A stretch of DNA of 64,000 bases from Glaciecola sp947496235 (GCF_050306235.1 NZ_JBLWFH010000006.1:186001-250000), one strand, 5' to 3'. Numbered from the stretch's first letter, positions 36,159 through 43,955 are shown. Translations and numbers: made by a program. The notes: generated by a model not told the origin, from the sequence alone.

Positions 36159-37334
36159 CTATTTTACCGTGACATTCGGCGAGCGTTTAACGACTTTATC
36201 GTTTAGCTCAATACCTATACCTGGTAAGTCAGGCACCTTAAAGATACCATTTTCAGGTTGATAATCTTGAACACATAATTCTCTATTCCACGCTTTTATT
36301 GCATATGTATGGTGTTCATGAATGAGAAAATTAGGAATTGCTGCTTCTAATTGTAACGAGGCCGCTGTAGCTACTGGACCACCACAAACATGGGCTTGAA
36401 TGCGAATATCATAAATGTCAGCATAGTCGCAAACCTTTTTAGTTTCGGTAAAGCCACCTGAAAGACCCACATCTGGTTGGTAAACATCGATACTTTGATC
36501 TTCAAAATAAGGTCTAGCATCCCATCGGTGATAGAGTCTTTCACCACCAGCAATAGGTACTTTTACATTTTCTGCGACTTTTTTATGCACAGCTGAATTT
36601 AAATAGTTAACTGGCTCTTCAAACATCATACAGTTAACCTCTTCAATGACTTTGCCCATCTGGATAGCAGATGCACAGCCCATCAAAGAGTGAGCTTCGA
36701 ATATGATATCTACCTCGTTACCCACTGCATCTCGAATGGCTCTTAGTCGGTCTCCAAAGAGTTTCATTTGTTTAGGGGTAAATAATTTAGTTCTATCAAA
36801 ACTGGAATCGCCATTTTCGTCATACACAATAGGATCCACTTTTACCGCATCATAGCCCTGAGCTAATGCTTTTTCAGCAGCCTTTGCGTAATCAGATGGG
36901 GTTAGCATTTTGGTGCAATCTTCATCCCAATCAAACTGTAATTGACTTGCATAGGTGCGTAAATTATCGTTGGTTTTACCACCTAGTAATTGGTAGACAG
37001 GCACATTTAAGGCCTTGCCTTTAATGTCCCATAATGCCGTATCTATAGCGCTCATTGCTGCATATAAAACAGGCCCGCCACCTAAGCCCCAAAAACTCTC
37101 TCTAAGCATTCGAGACCAAAGGAGTTCGGTTTTGAAAGGATCAAAATCAATTAAAACCGCCTCTGCGATTTCTTTAATCATGGCCGCTGCTGCACTGTGA
37201 CCCCAATCATAGGCTAAACCGGCTTCGCCGACACCAGTGATGCCTTCGTCAGTGGTGATACGCACAAAGATAGGATTCCAAGGCGGGCGCTCAGGGCAAT
37301 GAATATCAAATATTTCAACTTGTTTTATTTTCAT
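36159..37334 (-). CDS. Enolase-superfamily (MR/MLE subgroup) sugar-acid dehydratase
   Basis: 391 aa. N-terminal capping domain (RITTDEGITGVGEAGLAYDW) and a TIM barrel. Candidate metal ligands follow one another in DIIFEAHSLM, CMMFEEPVN and IAGGERLYHRW, and the candidate base His lies in IQAHVCGGPVATAASLQ. The layout resembles galactonate dehydratase-like members that convert aldonates to 2-keto-3-deoxyaldonates. It follows the class II aldolase gene by 12 nt. With the convergent SDR and lactonase it gives a plausible four-step pathway; the actual substrate is unknown. Confidence 0.87.
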   Translation of the reverse strand: MKIKQVEIFDIHCPERPPWNPIFVRITTDEGITGVGEAGLAYDWGHSAAAAMIKEIAEAVLIDFDPFKTELLWSRMLRESFWGLGGGPVLYAAMSAIDTALWDIKGKALNVPVYQLLGGKTNDNLRTYASQLQFDWDEDCTKMLTPSDYAKAAEKALAQGYDAVKVDPIVYDENGDSSFDRTKLFTPKQMKLFGDRLRAIRDAVGNEVDIIFEAHSLMGCASAIQMGKVIEEVNCMMFEEPVNYLNSAVHKKVAENVKVPIAGGERLYHRWDARPYFEDQSIDVYQPDVGLSGGFTETKKVCDYADIYDIRIQAHVCGGPVATAASLQLEAAIPNFLIHEHHTYAIKAWNRELCVQDYQPENGIFKVPDLPGIGIELNDKVVKRSPNVTVK

Positions 37335-37346
37335 ATTATGTTCTTT

Positions 37347-38123
37347 TTACTGGTCGAAGTTTGGGTAGACTCTTTTAACTCTTCGCATCATGGCTGGCCA
37401 GGTTTTTTGTCCTCCAGTTTGTCCTGTATGTACTATATCTGCTTGAGCCTTTATTCCATCAATAATGGATTGGTCAACTTTAATAATGTCTTCGTTCGAA
37501 CCCATTAATTTTACTTGAACCATGCAAGCCATAATTAGATCGTACATATGCATGAAAGCGTCACCAATAGTTTTACCCATGGTTAGCGCGCCATGATTGC
37601 GTAATAACATAAAATTAGCGGTGCCTAAATCATCTTGAAGCCGCTTGATTTCATCATGGTTTACCGCCAAACCTTCGTAACTGTGATAAGCCATACTTGC
37701 AAGAGCAAAGGCTGAATATTGAGAGTAGGGTTGTAATCCTTGGGGTAAACTCGCGATAGCGATGGCATCAGGATGATGCAAGTGCAACGCGCATTGATCA
37801 TCATGTCTGGCTTTATGCACCGCACTGTGAATAGTAAAGCCAGCAGGATTAATGTTAAACGGACAATCGGGATCTAAAATATTGCCCTCTATGTCTATTT
37901 TTACTAGATTCGACGCTGTTACTTCTTCAAATGTCAATCCGAAAGCGTTTATCAACAAGGCTTCTGTACCAGGAATGCGTGCTGAGATATGGGTGTGAAT
38001 TAAATCATCCCATCCGTGCATCACCATTAAACGATAGGCTGCGGCTAATTCAACTCTGGTTTGCCATTCGGTATCAGAGACTTTATTTTTTACATCTAAT
38101 TCGGGAATACTGTAATCAATCAT
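37347..38123 (-). CDS. Class II aldolase/adducin family protein
   Basis: 258 aa. Zinc-binding and fold motifs are visible: GWDDLIHTHISARIPG, LHLHHPDAIAIAS and FMLLRNHGALTMGKTIGDAF. Members cleave phosphorylated or free ketose acids, but some adducin-like members have other roles. First gene of a two-gene operon with the dehydratase (12-nt gap), so it may split the 2-keto-3-deoxy acid made there. The TTAAATAAC half-site lies 90 bp upstream. Confidence 0.85.
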   Translation of the reverse strand: MIDYSIPELDVKNKVSDTEWQTRVELAAAYRLMVMHGWDDLIHTHISARIPGTEALLINAFGLTFEEVTASNLVKIDIEGNILDPDCPFNINPAGFTIHSAVHKARHDDQCALHLHHPDAIAIASLPQGLQPYSQYSAFALASMAYHSYEGLAVNHDEIKRLQDDLGTANFMLLRNHGALTMGKTIGDAFMHMYDLIMACMVQVKLMGSNEDIIKVDQSIIDGIKAQADIVHTGQTGGQKTWPAMMRRVKRVYPNFDQ

Positions 38124-38212
38124 AATTTAACAAAAATGGTAATAAAGGCGGCTCCATAAACAAATCATACTGTAAACAAACAGGGTTGTCTCGGGTAGAA
38201 ATACCCCAAAAG

Positions 38213-38221
38213 TTAAATAAC
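38213..38221. promoter_or_regulatory. Half-site TTAAATAAC upstream of the aldolase-dehydratase operon
   Basis: Identical over 9 bases to the right arm of the inverted repeat at 34380-34420. It lies in the 117-bp gap between the aldolase start and the DUF3080 stop. The 9-mer is A+T-rich, so a chance match is possible. Confidence 0.3.
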
Positions 38222-38240
38222 GAATAAAGATAAACAGGTT

Positions 38241-39239
38241 CTAGTCGCATGTGGCAAAAATTTCTTGCCAATGAGTCACATGGGTGGACATGCTTTGCTT
38301 ATAGCTCTGATAATCAATAACTATTTTCTTATGCACATAATGTGTAAAGTTGTCGGGTAAATATGTTGAGTCAATGAGTTGTTCTAAGATAGGACTAAGT
38401 TGATAATGATATCGATTTAATTCACTAGCGAGGGGCTGAATTTTTTCAGCAAAAAACATTGTAAATATATTGCGCATAATAGTCACATCTTCTTTTTCCG
38501 ACGCATTTCTACAAGTATTTTTTTGTTTGAAGGCAATCAGTATAGGATTCATTGCATCTAAACGTTTGTTTAACAGTTGTTGAGTTCGCCAAATGCGCGC
38601 TAATAACCTGCTGTTGTCCAATGCTTTTAAATGCTCTTCAAGCGTTAGCAAATCGATGGCATCTTGTTCTAACGATTCAAGAAGTGCTTTAAGCGCCATT
38701 TTAGTTTGATTAAAGTTGTCTGCTGGTGCCGCTGAAATGAAATCTCCCGCAATGGAAAACGCATTATAGGTTTCATTACTTTGGGTCAACATGTTTGCCC
38801 AGTTATAGCCTAGATTTTGTTGTTTAATTTCCAACCAAGCGGATAGTTTGTCACCTATCACTTGATTATCATCAAGTTGGGCTAAACAATTTTTCAACTG
38901 GATTAAAATGGTCTTTTCGTAGGCGAAACGAATAGAAGGGAGCTGCATTTTGCCCAAAGCCGTGTTTCTTTGAGCAACGGTTTTCGTTAACTCGCATTGG
39001 TCTAGCGCATAAAACTCCCGCAAATTTATTTGGATCTCGTCCACCGAAATTCGCATATCGACTTTGTCTGGCGCATTTAATGAAATAGGTGATGAAGGAA
39101 TAGGGGTTTCAAATTCGACAAAACTTTCTAGACGACGATGTAAATCCGTCAAATCGCCCTCAATTTTTTGATGCTGATTACAAGCAGATAAAAATACCAA
39201 AGATATAAAAGATGCAAAAAATCCCTGCCATTTGTTCAT
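38241..39239 (-). CDS. DUF3080 lipoprotein
   Basis: 332 aa. Signal peptide ending in lipobox FLSAC (Cys20), then a mostly helical protein with the DUF3080 pattern: VDEIQINLREFYALDQCELT and PSIRFAYEKTILIQLKNCL. The family occurs in marine Gammaproteobacteria, and its function is unknown. It is divergent from thrS across 268 bp. The following leftward gene (class II aldolase) is 117 bp away, so co-transcription with the sugar-acid genes is not evident. Confidence 0.85.
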   Translation of the reverse strand: MNKWQGFFASFISLVFLSACNQHQKIEGDLTDLHRRLESFVEFETPIPSSPISLNAPDKVDMRISVDEIQINLREFYALDQCELTKTVAQRNTALGKMQLPSIRFAYEKTILIQLKNCLAQLDDNQVIGDKLSAWLEIKQQNLGYNWANMLTQSNETYNAFSIAGDFISAAPADNFNQTKMALKALLESLEQDAIDLLTLEEHLKALDNSRLLARIWRTQQLLNKRLDAMNPILIAFKQKNTCRNASEKEDVTIMRNIFTMFFAEKIQPLASELNRYHYQLSPILEQLIDSTYLPDNFTHYVHKKIVIDYQSYKQSMSTHVTHWQEIFATCD

Positions 39240-39391
39240 CGATTGACCTGTAAAAATCTAAATTCAATACTAAGCAAGTTTTTCAACCTCAATTTAAGAG
39301 AGTTTTCGCAACAGAATGTTGGAGCATTTGAGACCAACGCCGATATTACGATTTTAGATAATAACAAAGTTCACTATAACGAAGGTTTTAT

Positions 39392-39421
39392 TTGCAACTG
39401 GGCTTGTCCTGTCGTTATAAT
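39392..39421 (+). promoter_or_regulatory. Candidate thrS promoter
   Basis: TTGCAA (39392-39397) and a perfect TATAAT (39416-39421) with an 18-bp spacer. It would start a leader of about 80 nt that contains the anticodon-like hairpin at 39470-39490. The rest of the 268-bp gap upstream holds nothing else I can recognise. Confidence 0.5.
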
Positions 39422-39469
39422 TTTGCGCGGTTTATTTACCATTACATATAACACTTTACAATATATCAA

Positions 39470-39490
39470 GTGGCGCATGGTAGGCGTCAC
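39470..39490 (+). promoter_or_regulatory. thrS translational operator: tRNA-Thr anticodon-arm mimic
   Basis: GTGGCGC (39470-39476) pairs with GCGTCAC (39484-39490), seven pairs with one G-U, around the 7-nt loop ATGGTAG. Read as an anticodon loop, U is at position 33 and GGU at 34-36, the anticodon of a threonine tRNA. It ends 17 nt before the thrS ATG, just upstream of the AAGGA ribosome site (39498-39502). In E. coli, ThrRS represses its own mRNA by binding a leader hairpin that mimics the tRNA-Thr anticodon arm; this element has the same place and form. Confidence 0.75.
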
Positions 39491-39507
39491 CACTGAAAAG
39501 GAAAATT

Positions 39508-41424
39508 ATGCCTGTAATTACTCTCCCTGACGGAAGTCAACGCTCTTTCGAAAATCCCGTTTCTGTTCTAGATGTTGCTAATGATATTGGCCCTGGTTTA
39601 GCCAAAGCAACCATTGCAGGAAAGGTTAACGGTGAACTTGTCGATGCTGTCGACCTCATTCACAATGACGCACAATTGCAAATCATTACATCCCGTGATG
39701 ATGAAGGGCTTGAAATCATTCGTCACAGCTGTGCTCACCTTATTGGTCATGCGATAAAACAGCTATATCCGTCGGTCAAAATGGCAATAGGGCCGGTGAT
39801 CGAAAATGGTTTTTATTATGACGTCGATTTAGACGAACCATTAAACCAAGAAGAGCTGGATAAAATTGAAAAGCGAATGCTTGAACTCGCTAAAACCAAT
39901 TATGATGTGGTGAAAAAAGTAGTCAGTTGGGCAGAAGCTAGAGAAACTTTTGTCGATCGTGGAGAAGATTACAAAGTTCAAATTTTAGATGAAAATATTG
40001 AACAGTCTGATAAACCTGGTCTTTATCATCATGAAGAATATATCGACATGTGTCGTGGTCCACACGTACCAAACATGCGATTTTGCCAACATTTTAAATT
40101 AATGAAAGTTGCAGGCGCTTACTGGCGCGGTGACAGCAATAATAAAATGTTGCAGCGTATTTACGGCACTGCATGGGCAGACAAAAAGCAATTAAAAGCT
40201 TATCTAAATCGCTTAGAAGAAGCTGAAAAACGCGATCACAGAAAAATTGGTAAAACTTTAGATTTATTTCATTGGCAAGAAGAAGCGCCTGGAATGGTGT
40301 TTTGGCACAATGATGGCTGGACAATCTATACCGAGTTGGAGCGTTTTATTCGTCATAAATTACATGAATATGACTATGATGAAGTAAAAGGCCCATTGAT
40401 GATGGATAGAAGTTTGTGGGAAAAGTCAGGCCACTGGGACAAATATGCTGAAAACATGTTTACCACAGAATCTGAGAAGCGCGAATATGCAATCAAACCT
40501 ATGAACTGTCCAGGTCACGTACAAATTTTTAATCAGGGTTTGAAATCATATCGGGATCTACCGCTGAGAATGGCTGAGTTTGGTTGTTGTCACCGAAACG
40601 AGCCATCTGGGTCATTACATGGTTTGATGCGAGTGCGAGGGTTTACCCAAGACGATGCCCACGTTTTCTGTACTGAGTCTCAAGTGTTAAGCGAAGTGAG
40701 TAAATGTATAAAGATGATTTACGATACTTATGGCACTTTTGGCTTTGAAAAAATTGCGGTTAAATTATCGACCCGTCCAGAAAAACGTGTTGGCTCAGAC
40801 GAAGTCTGGGATAAATCAGAAAAAGCATTGGCTGATGCACTTAAAGCAAATGATATCGAATTTGAATATCAGCCGGGTGAGGGCGCATTCTATGGTCCTA
40901 AAATTGAGTTTACTTTGTACGACTGCTTAGACCGTGCATGGCAATGTGGAACGGTTCAACTTGATTTCTCTATGCCCAACCGATTGGGATCGACCTATGT
41001 GGACGAAGATGGAGAAAGAAAAGTGCCGGTAATGATCCACCGGGCTGTACTAGGTTCACTAGAACGCTTCATTGGGATTTTAACTGAAGAGTTTGCGGGA
41101 GCTTTCCCAACGTGGTTAGCACCGACACAGGTGGTCATCGCTAACATAACCGATAGCCAAGCCGATTATGTGGCTGATGTTAATAAGCAACTGAAAAGTA
41201 AAGGCATTCGTGTTAAATCTGATGTTCGAAATGAGAAGATTGGGTTTAAGATTCGTGAACATACATTGAAGAAAGTGCCTTATCTTTTAGTCGTGGGTGA
41301 CAAAGAGAAAGAGGCCGGTCAAGTAGCGGTTAGAACCCGAAAAGGGGTTGACTTAGGCGTCATGAAAGTAGAAGAATTTATTAATTTTGTGTCAGAAGAT
41401 ATAAATTCTAAAAAAATTCAATAG
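39508..41424 (+). CDS. thrS: Threonyl-tRNA synthetase
   Basis: 638 aa with the full class II layout: TGS domain (1-61), the editing domain with IIRHSCAHLIGHA and a downstream YIDMCRGPHVPNM, the catalytic core with zinc Cys in AIKPMNCPGHVQIF, motif 2 FGCCHRNEPSGSLHG and motif 3 PVMIHRAVLGSLERFIG, and a C-terminal anticodon-binding domain (about 535-638). It starts at 39508 behind AAGGA. First of the thrS-infC-rpmI-rplT cluster; probably autoregulated through the hairpin at 39470-39490. Confidence 0.97.
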   Translation: MPVITLPDGSQRSFENPVSVLDVANDIGPGLAKATIAGKVNGELVDAVDLIHNDAQLQIITSRDDEGLEIIRHSCAHLIGHAIKQLYPSVKMAIGPVIENGFYYDVDLDEPLNQEELDKIEKRMLELAKTNYDVVKKVVSWAEARETFVDRGEDYKVQILDENIEQSDKPGLYHHEEYIDMCRGPHVPNMRFCQHFKLMKVAGAYWRGDSNNKMLQRIYGTAWADKKQLKAYLNRLEEAEKRDHRKIGKTLDLFHWQEEAPGMVFWHNDGWTIYTELERFIRHKLHEYDYDEVKGPLMMDRSLWEKSGHWDKYAENMFTTESEKREYAIKPMNCPGHVQIFNQGLKSYRDLPLRMAEFGCCHRNEPSGSLHGLMRVRGFTQDDAHVFCTESQVLSEVSKCIKMIYDTYGTFGFEKIAVKLSTRPEKRVGSDEVWDKSEKALADALKANDIEFEYQPGEGAFYGPKIEFTLYDCLDRAWQCGTVQLDFSMPNRLGSTYVDEDGERKVPVMIHRAVLGSLERFIGILTEEFAGAFPTWLAPTQVVIANITDSQADYVADVNKQLKSKGIRVKSDVRNEKIGFKIREHTLKKVPYLLVVGDKEKEAGQVAVRTRKGVDLGVMKVEEFINFVSEDINSKKIQ

Positions 41425-41527
41425 CATGAATTGAAAGAATCGGTATAATACCGCCCATTGTAATTTACGAATATTGTAAATTCGGCGAAATTACATTGTT
41501 TTTTTAATAATCTTGGAGGATTAGCAT

Positions 41528-42067
41528 ATTAAAAGCGGCGCTACTAAAGCTCAGAGCGATAAAGCTCGAATTAACGAAGAAATTACTGTTAAAGAAGTAC
41601 GTTTAATAAAGGCAGATGGAGAACAAGTTGGTGTTGTATCCATCGAAGAAGCACTGGAATCAGCTGTTGAAGCCGGCGTTGACTTAGTAGAAGTCAGTCC
41701 TAATGCTAATCCGCCCGTATGTAAGGTGATGGACTACGGGAAGTTCTTGTTTGAAAAGAGCAAGGCTCAGAAAGAGCAAAAGAAAAAACAAAAGCAAATT
41801 CAGGTCAAGGAGATTAAATTTCGCCCTGGCACTGATGAAGGCGATTACCAGGTAAAACTGCGCAACCTGCGTCGCTTTCTAGAAGGTGGTGATAAAGCCA
41901 AAGTCACAATTCGCTTCCGCGGACGTGAAATGGCGCATCAAGATATAGGTATCGACTTGCTAACACGTGTTAAAGACGATTTGCAAGACGTTGCTACTGT
42001 GGAGTCTTTCCCTAATAGAGTGGAAGGTCGCCAAATGATCATGGTGCTCGCCCCAAGTAAGAAGTAG
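41528..42067 (+). CDS. infC: Translation initiation factor IF-3 (AUU start)
   Basis: 179 aa when read from the rare start codon ATT at 41528-41530, which lies behind TTGGAGGA (41513-41520). The reading continues KSGATKAQSDKARINEEITV, the expected IF-3 N-terminus, and keeps the frame of the later ATG at 41726. Domains: N-terminal (1-80, VDLVEVSPNANPPVCKVMDY) and C-terminal (about 85-179, KEIKFRPGTDEGDYQVKLRN). In E. coli the AUU start lets IF-3 repress its own translation. The ATG at 41726 would remove the N-terminal domain and is rejected. Confidence 0.95.
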   Translation: MKSGATKAQSDKARINEEITVKEVRLIKADGEQVGVVSIEEALESAVEAGVDLVEVSPNANPPVCKVMDYGKFLFEKSKAQKEQKKKQKQIQVKEIKFRPGTDEGDYQVKLRNLRRFLEGGDKAKVTIRFRGREMAHQDIGIDLLTRVKDDLQDVATVESFPNRVEGRQMIMVLAPSKK

Positions 42068-42130
42068 TTAAGGTTTTTTAAAGTACAAAGAGTCTGCACA
42101 ACTCAATGTCACCTTGCTGCATAATGTCAT

Positions 42131-42156
42131 AACTGATTGGTCTGCAACTATCAGTT
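42131..42156 (+). promoter_or_regulatory. Leader hairpin upstream of rpmI
   Basis: AACTGAT (42131-42137) pairs exactly with ATCAGTT (42150-42156) around a 12-nt loop, followed by a T-rich stretch 28 nt before the rpmI ATG. In E. coli, L20 represses rpmI-rplT by binding a structured leader in this position. I infer a similar role but cannot recognise the L20 site itself, and it could also be an attenuator. Confidence 0.4.
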
Positions 42157-42184
42157 TTAATTTAATAAATGCGGAGTTTTAGCA

Positions 42185-42382
42185 ATGCCTAAAATGAAAA
42201 CAAACAGCGGAGCACTTAAGCGCTTCCGTAAGACTGGCTCTGGTCGCTTTAAGAGCAAACAGTCTCACTTGCGTCACATTTTGACCAAGAAGAGTTCTAA
42301 GCGTAAACGTCATTTACGTGGTAAGAAGTTAGTTCACACTAGTGATACAGCTCTTATCCAACGTATGTTGCCCTACGTATAA
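42185..42382 (+). CDS. rpmI: 50S ribosomal protein L35
   Basis: 65 aa. The sequence PKMKTNSGALKRFRKTGSGR with KRKRHLRGKKLV is the standard L35, very basic, and the C-terminus has the usual LIQRMLPYV. It sits between infC and rplT as in most bacteria. A GCGGAG ribosome site precedes the ATG, and arginine codons are mostly CGT. Probably controlled together with rplT through the leader upstream. Confidence 0.97.
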   Translation: MPKMKTNSGALKRFRKTGSGRFKSKQSHLRHILTKKSSKRKRHLRGKKLVHTSDTALIQRMLPYV

Positions 42383-42403
42383 GTAACTTGAGGAGACTAA
42401 AGA

Positions 42404-42760
42404 ATGGCTAGAGTAAAACGCGGTACAATCGCCCGCGCACGTCATAAGAAAGTATTAAAACAGGCTAAAGGTTACTACGGCGCACGTAGTCGTGTGTATC
42501 GCGTAGCGGTACAAGCGGTAACAAAAGCTGGTCAATATGCATACCGTGACCGTCGTCAGCGTAAACGTCAATTCCGTCAATTATGGATTGCTCGTATTAA
42601 TGCTGCTGCACGTCAAAATGGTATCAGCTACTCTCGTTTCATCAACGGCTTGAAAAAAGCTTCTGTTGAAATCGATCGTAAAATATTGGCTGACATCGCA
42701 GTACACGACAAAGCAGCTTTCACTGCTTTAGTGGATGCAGCAAAAGGCGCACTAGCGTAA
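42404..42760 (+). CDS. rplT: 50S ribosomal protein L20
   Basis: 118 aa. The basic N-terminal extension (ARVKRGTIARARHKKVLKQA) and the globular part with RQLWIARINAAARQNGISYS are typical. L20 binds 23S rRNA early in 50S assembly and represses its own operon in E. coli. It lies 21 nt after rpmI with GAGGAG upstream. A terminator follows, which separates it from pheST, normally the next genes of this cluster in enterics. Confidence 0.97.
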   Translation: MARVKRGTIARARHKKVLKQAKGYYGARSRVYRVAVQAVTKAGQYAYRDRRQRKRQFRQLWIARINAAARQNGISYSRFINGLKKASVEIDRKILADIAVHDKAAFTALVDAAKGALA

Positions 42761-42795
42761 GCTAGATTTTATTAACAAAGATTAAGCTCTTTGAA

Positions 42796-42823
42796 AAAAG
42801 CGAGCAGGAAGCTCGCTTTTTTT
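42796..42823 (+). terminator. Terminator of the rpmI-rplT transcript
   Basis: GCGAGC (42800-42805) pairs with GCTCGC (42811-42816); flanking A and T runs extend the stem and provide the T-tract. It is about 40 bp past the rplT stop. Confidence 0.85.
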
Positions 42824-42830
42824 ATACGTA

Positions 42831-42863
42831 AAAAAAGACCGGAATCAACTTCCGGTCTTTTTT
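42831..42863. terminator. Terminator of the leftward AhpD-like gene (bidirectional form)
   Basis: A perfect stem of up to 14 bp: AAAAAAGACCGGAA (42831-42844) with TTCCGGTCTTTTTT (42850-42863) around TCAAC. It stands immediately before the stop of the leftward gene ending at 42868, and back to back with the rplT terminator. Confidence 0.85.
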
Positions 42864-42867
42864 CGTT

Positions 42868-43419
42868 TTAAGCTTTTGTCCATGCAAAAGATTGGAAAGG
42901 TTTATCAACAGGTGTCTCAGCTACGTGATTTACGTAATTGCTCAACACTTTTTGACCAAGAATTAAAATAATATCCAAAATATTTCGAGGTTTAAAACCA
43001 GCATCTAAAAATCTTTGTTTTTGGGTATCACTTAACACACCGCGATTTACCACTAATTCAAGCACGGTTTCTCTTAACACATTTAATTCATCCGTTGGTA
43101 AGGGGGTTTCATTACGCAGGGCTTCATTAACCTCTTTTGACACTTTCATACTGGTTGCAATAGCGGTATGCGCTGGAACGCAATAGTGACAGTTGTGAAA
43201 AACGTTAATTGATTGCCAAACTACAGTAAGTTGTTCAACGGTAAAATCAGTTTTTTGTGCCAAGTCATGGAGTACTTGATAACCCTCCAATAACTCAGGA
43301 GAACCTGCCATAACCCCATGTAAATTTGGAATCATGCCAAATGCCTTGATAGAATTTTCCAACAATGGTTTGGCTTTTTCTGGGGCTGTTGTTGCATCAA
43401 ATATTGTAAACTTACTCAT
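42868..43419 (-). CDS. Carboxymuconolactone decarboxylase/AhpD-like protein
   Basis: 183 aa, mostly helical. The AhpD-type redox site is NVFHNCHYCVPAHTAIA (CxxC plus His, about 75-91). Such proteins act as alkylhydroperoxidases or in reducing peroxiredoxins; many close relatives are only putative. It lies alone between rplT and pheS, on the opposite strand, with its own terminator. TTTAGGACTTT-like sequence and a 176-bp gap lie upstream. Confidence 0.88.
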   Translation of the reverse strand: MSKFTIFDATTAPEKAKPLLENSIKAFGMIPNLHGVMAGSPELLEGYQVLHDLAQKTDFTVEQLTVVWQSINVFHNCHYCVPAHTAIATSMKVSKEVNEALRNETPLPTDELNVLRETVLELVVNRGVLSDTQKQRFLDAGFKPRNILDIILILGQKVLSNYVNHVAETPVDKPFQSFAWTKA

Positions 43420-43595
43420 TTATTTAAATCCTGTTTAGTTACATTAAAAGTCCTAAACAAGACCAAGTATGGAAAACTTAGCTTACAATCAAAAAATTCA
43501 TATCATATGCTTATTTTTTAACTTGCAACTCTAGATTCGCTTTACTACTCTACTAGCTCTTTTTATTGTATTAAAAATTTCACAAGGAAAGTGCT

Positions 43596-43955
43596 ATGAA
43601 AAAAATCGCTATAGTTTCATTTTTAGTCATTTTATGTGCGTTATCGCAAAAAATTGATGCCAAAGACATTCAAGAAAGTATCAATAAGCTTTGTGACAAA
43701 GTTGAACAATGTGTAATTCCTGAAATCGAACAATCAGATTTACCCCCTGAAATGTTTAAAATGATGGTAGATCAAATAAAAACTCAATGCAGAAGTACTT
43801 ATGAGTGGGCTGATAATGCTTTTACATCGGAAATTGAAGATGCAGCCATTGCCTGTTTAGATTCGTTATCAGCTTTAACTTGTTCGGAATTTTTGGAAGA
43901 CGACGGAGAAGTTAATACGCCTGAATGTCAAGAATACGAAAAGTTAACCCAATAA
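43596..43955 (+). CDS. Cysteine-rich secreted protein of unknown function
   Basis: 119 aa. A signal peptide (about 1-22, MKKIAIVSFLVILCALSQ, probable cleavage after KIDA) leads to an acidic mature domain with six cysteines: KLCDKVEQCV, TQCRS, AIACLDSLSALTCSEF and PECQEY. Even cysteine number and spacing suggest three disulfides in the periplasm. I do not recognise the family. Ribosome site AAGGAAA precedes the ATG. It stands between the AhpD-like gene and pheS, with long gaps on both sides. Confidence 0.75.
   Translation: MKKIAIVSFLVILCALSQKIDAKDIQESINKLCDKVEQCVIPEIEQSDLPPEMFKMMVDQIKTQCRSTYEWADNAFTSEIEDAAIACLDSLSALTCSEFLEDDGEVNTPECQEYEKLTQ

Noticed and set aside
38194..38210. GGGTA...TACCC dyad in the aldolase upstream gap
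   Set aside because: Short stem without a T-tract; it cannot be told from chance.
39243..39530. 95-codon open frame upstream of thrS on the + strand
   Set aside because: It overlaps the thrS start and covers the likely promoter and the anticodon-like hairpin. No family pattern or ribosome site supports it.
41726..42067. ATG start for infC giving 113 aa
   Set aside because: It would delete the IF-3 N-terminal domain, which is plainly encoded upstream in frame from the ATT at 41528.
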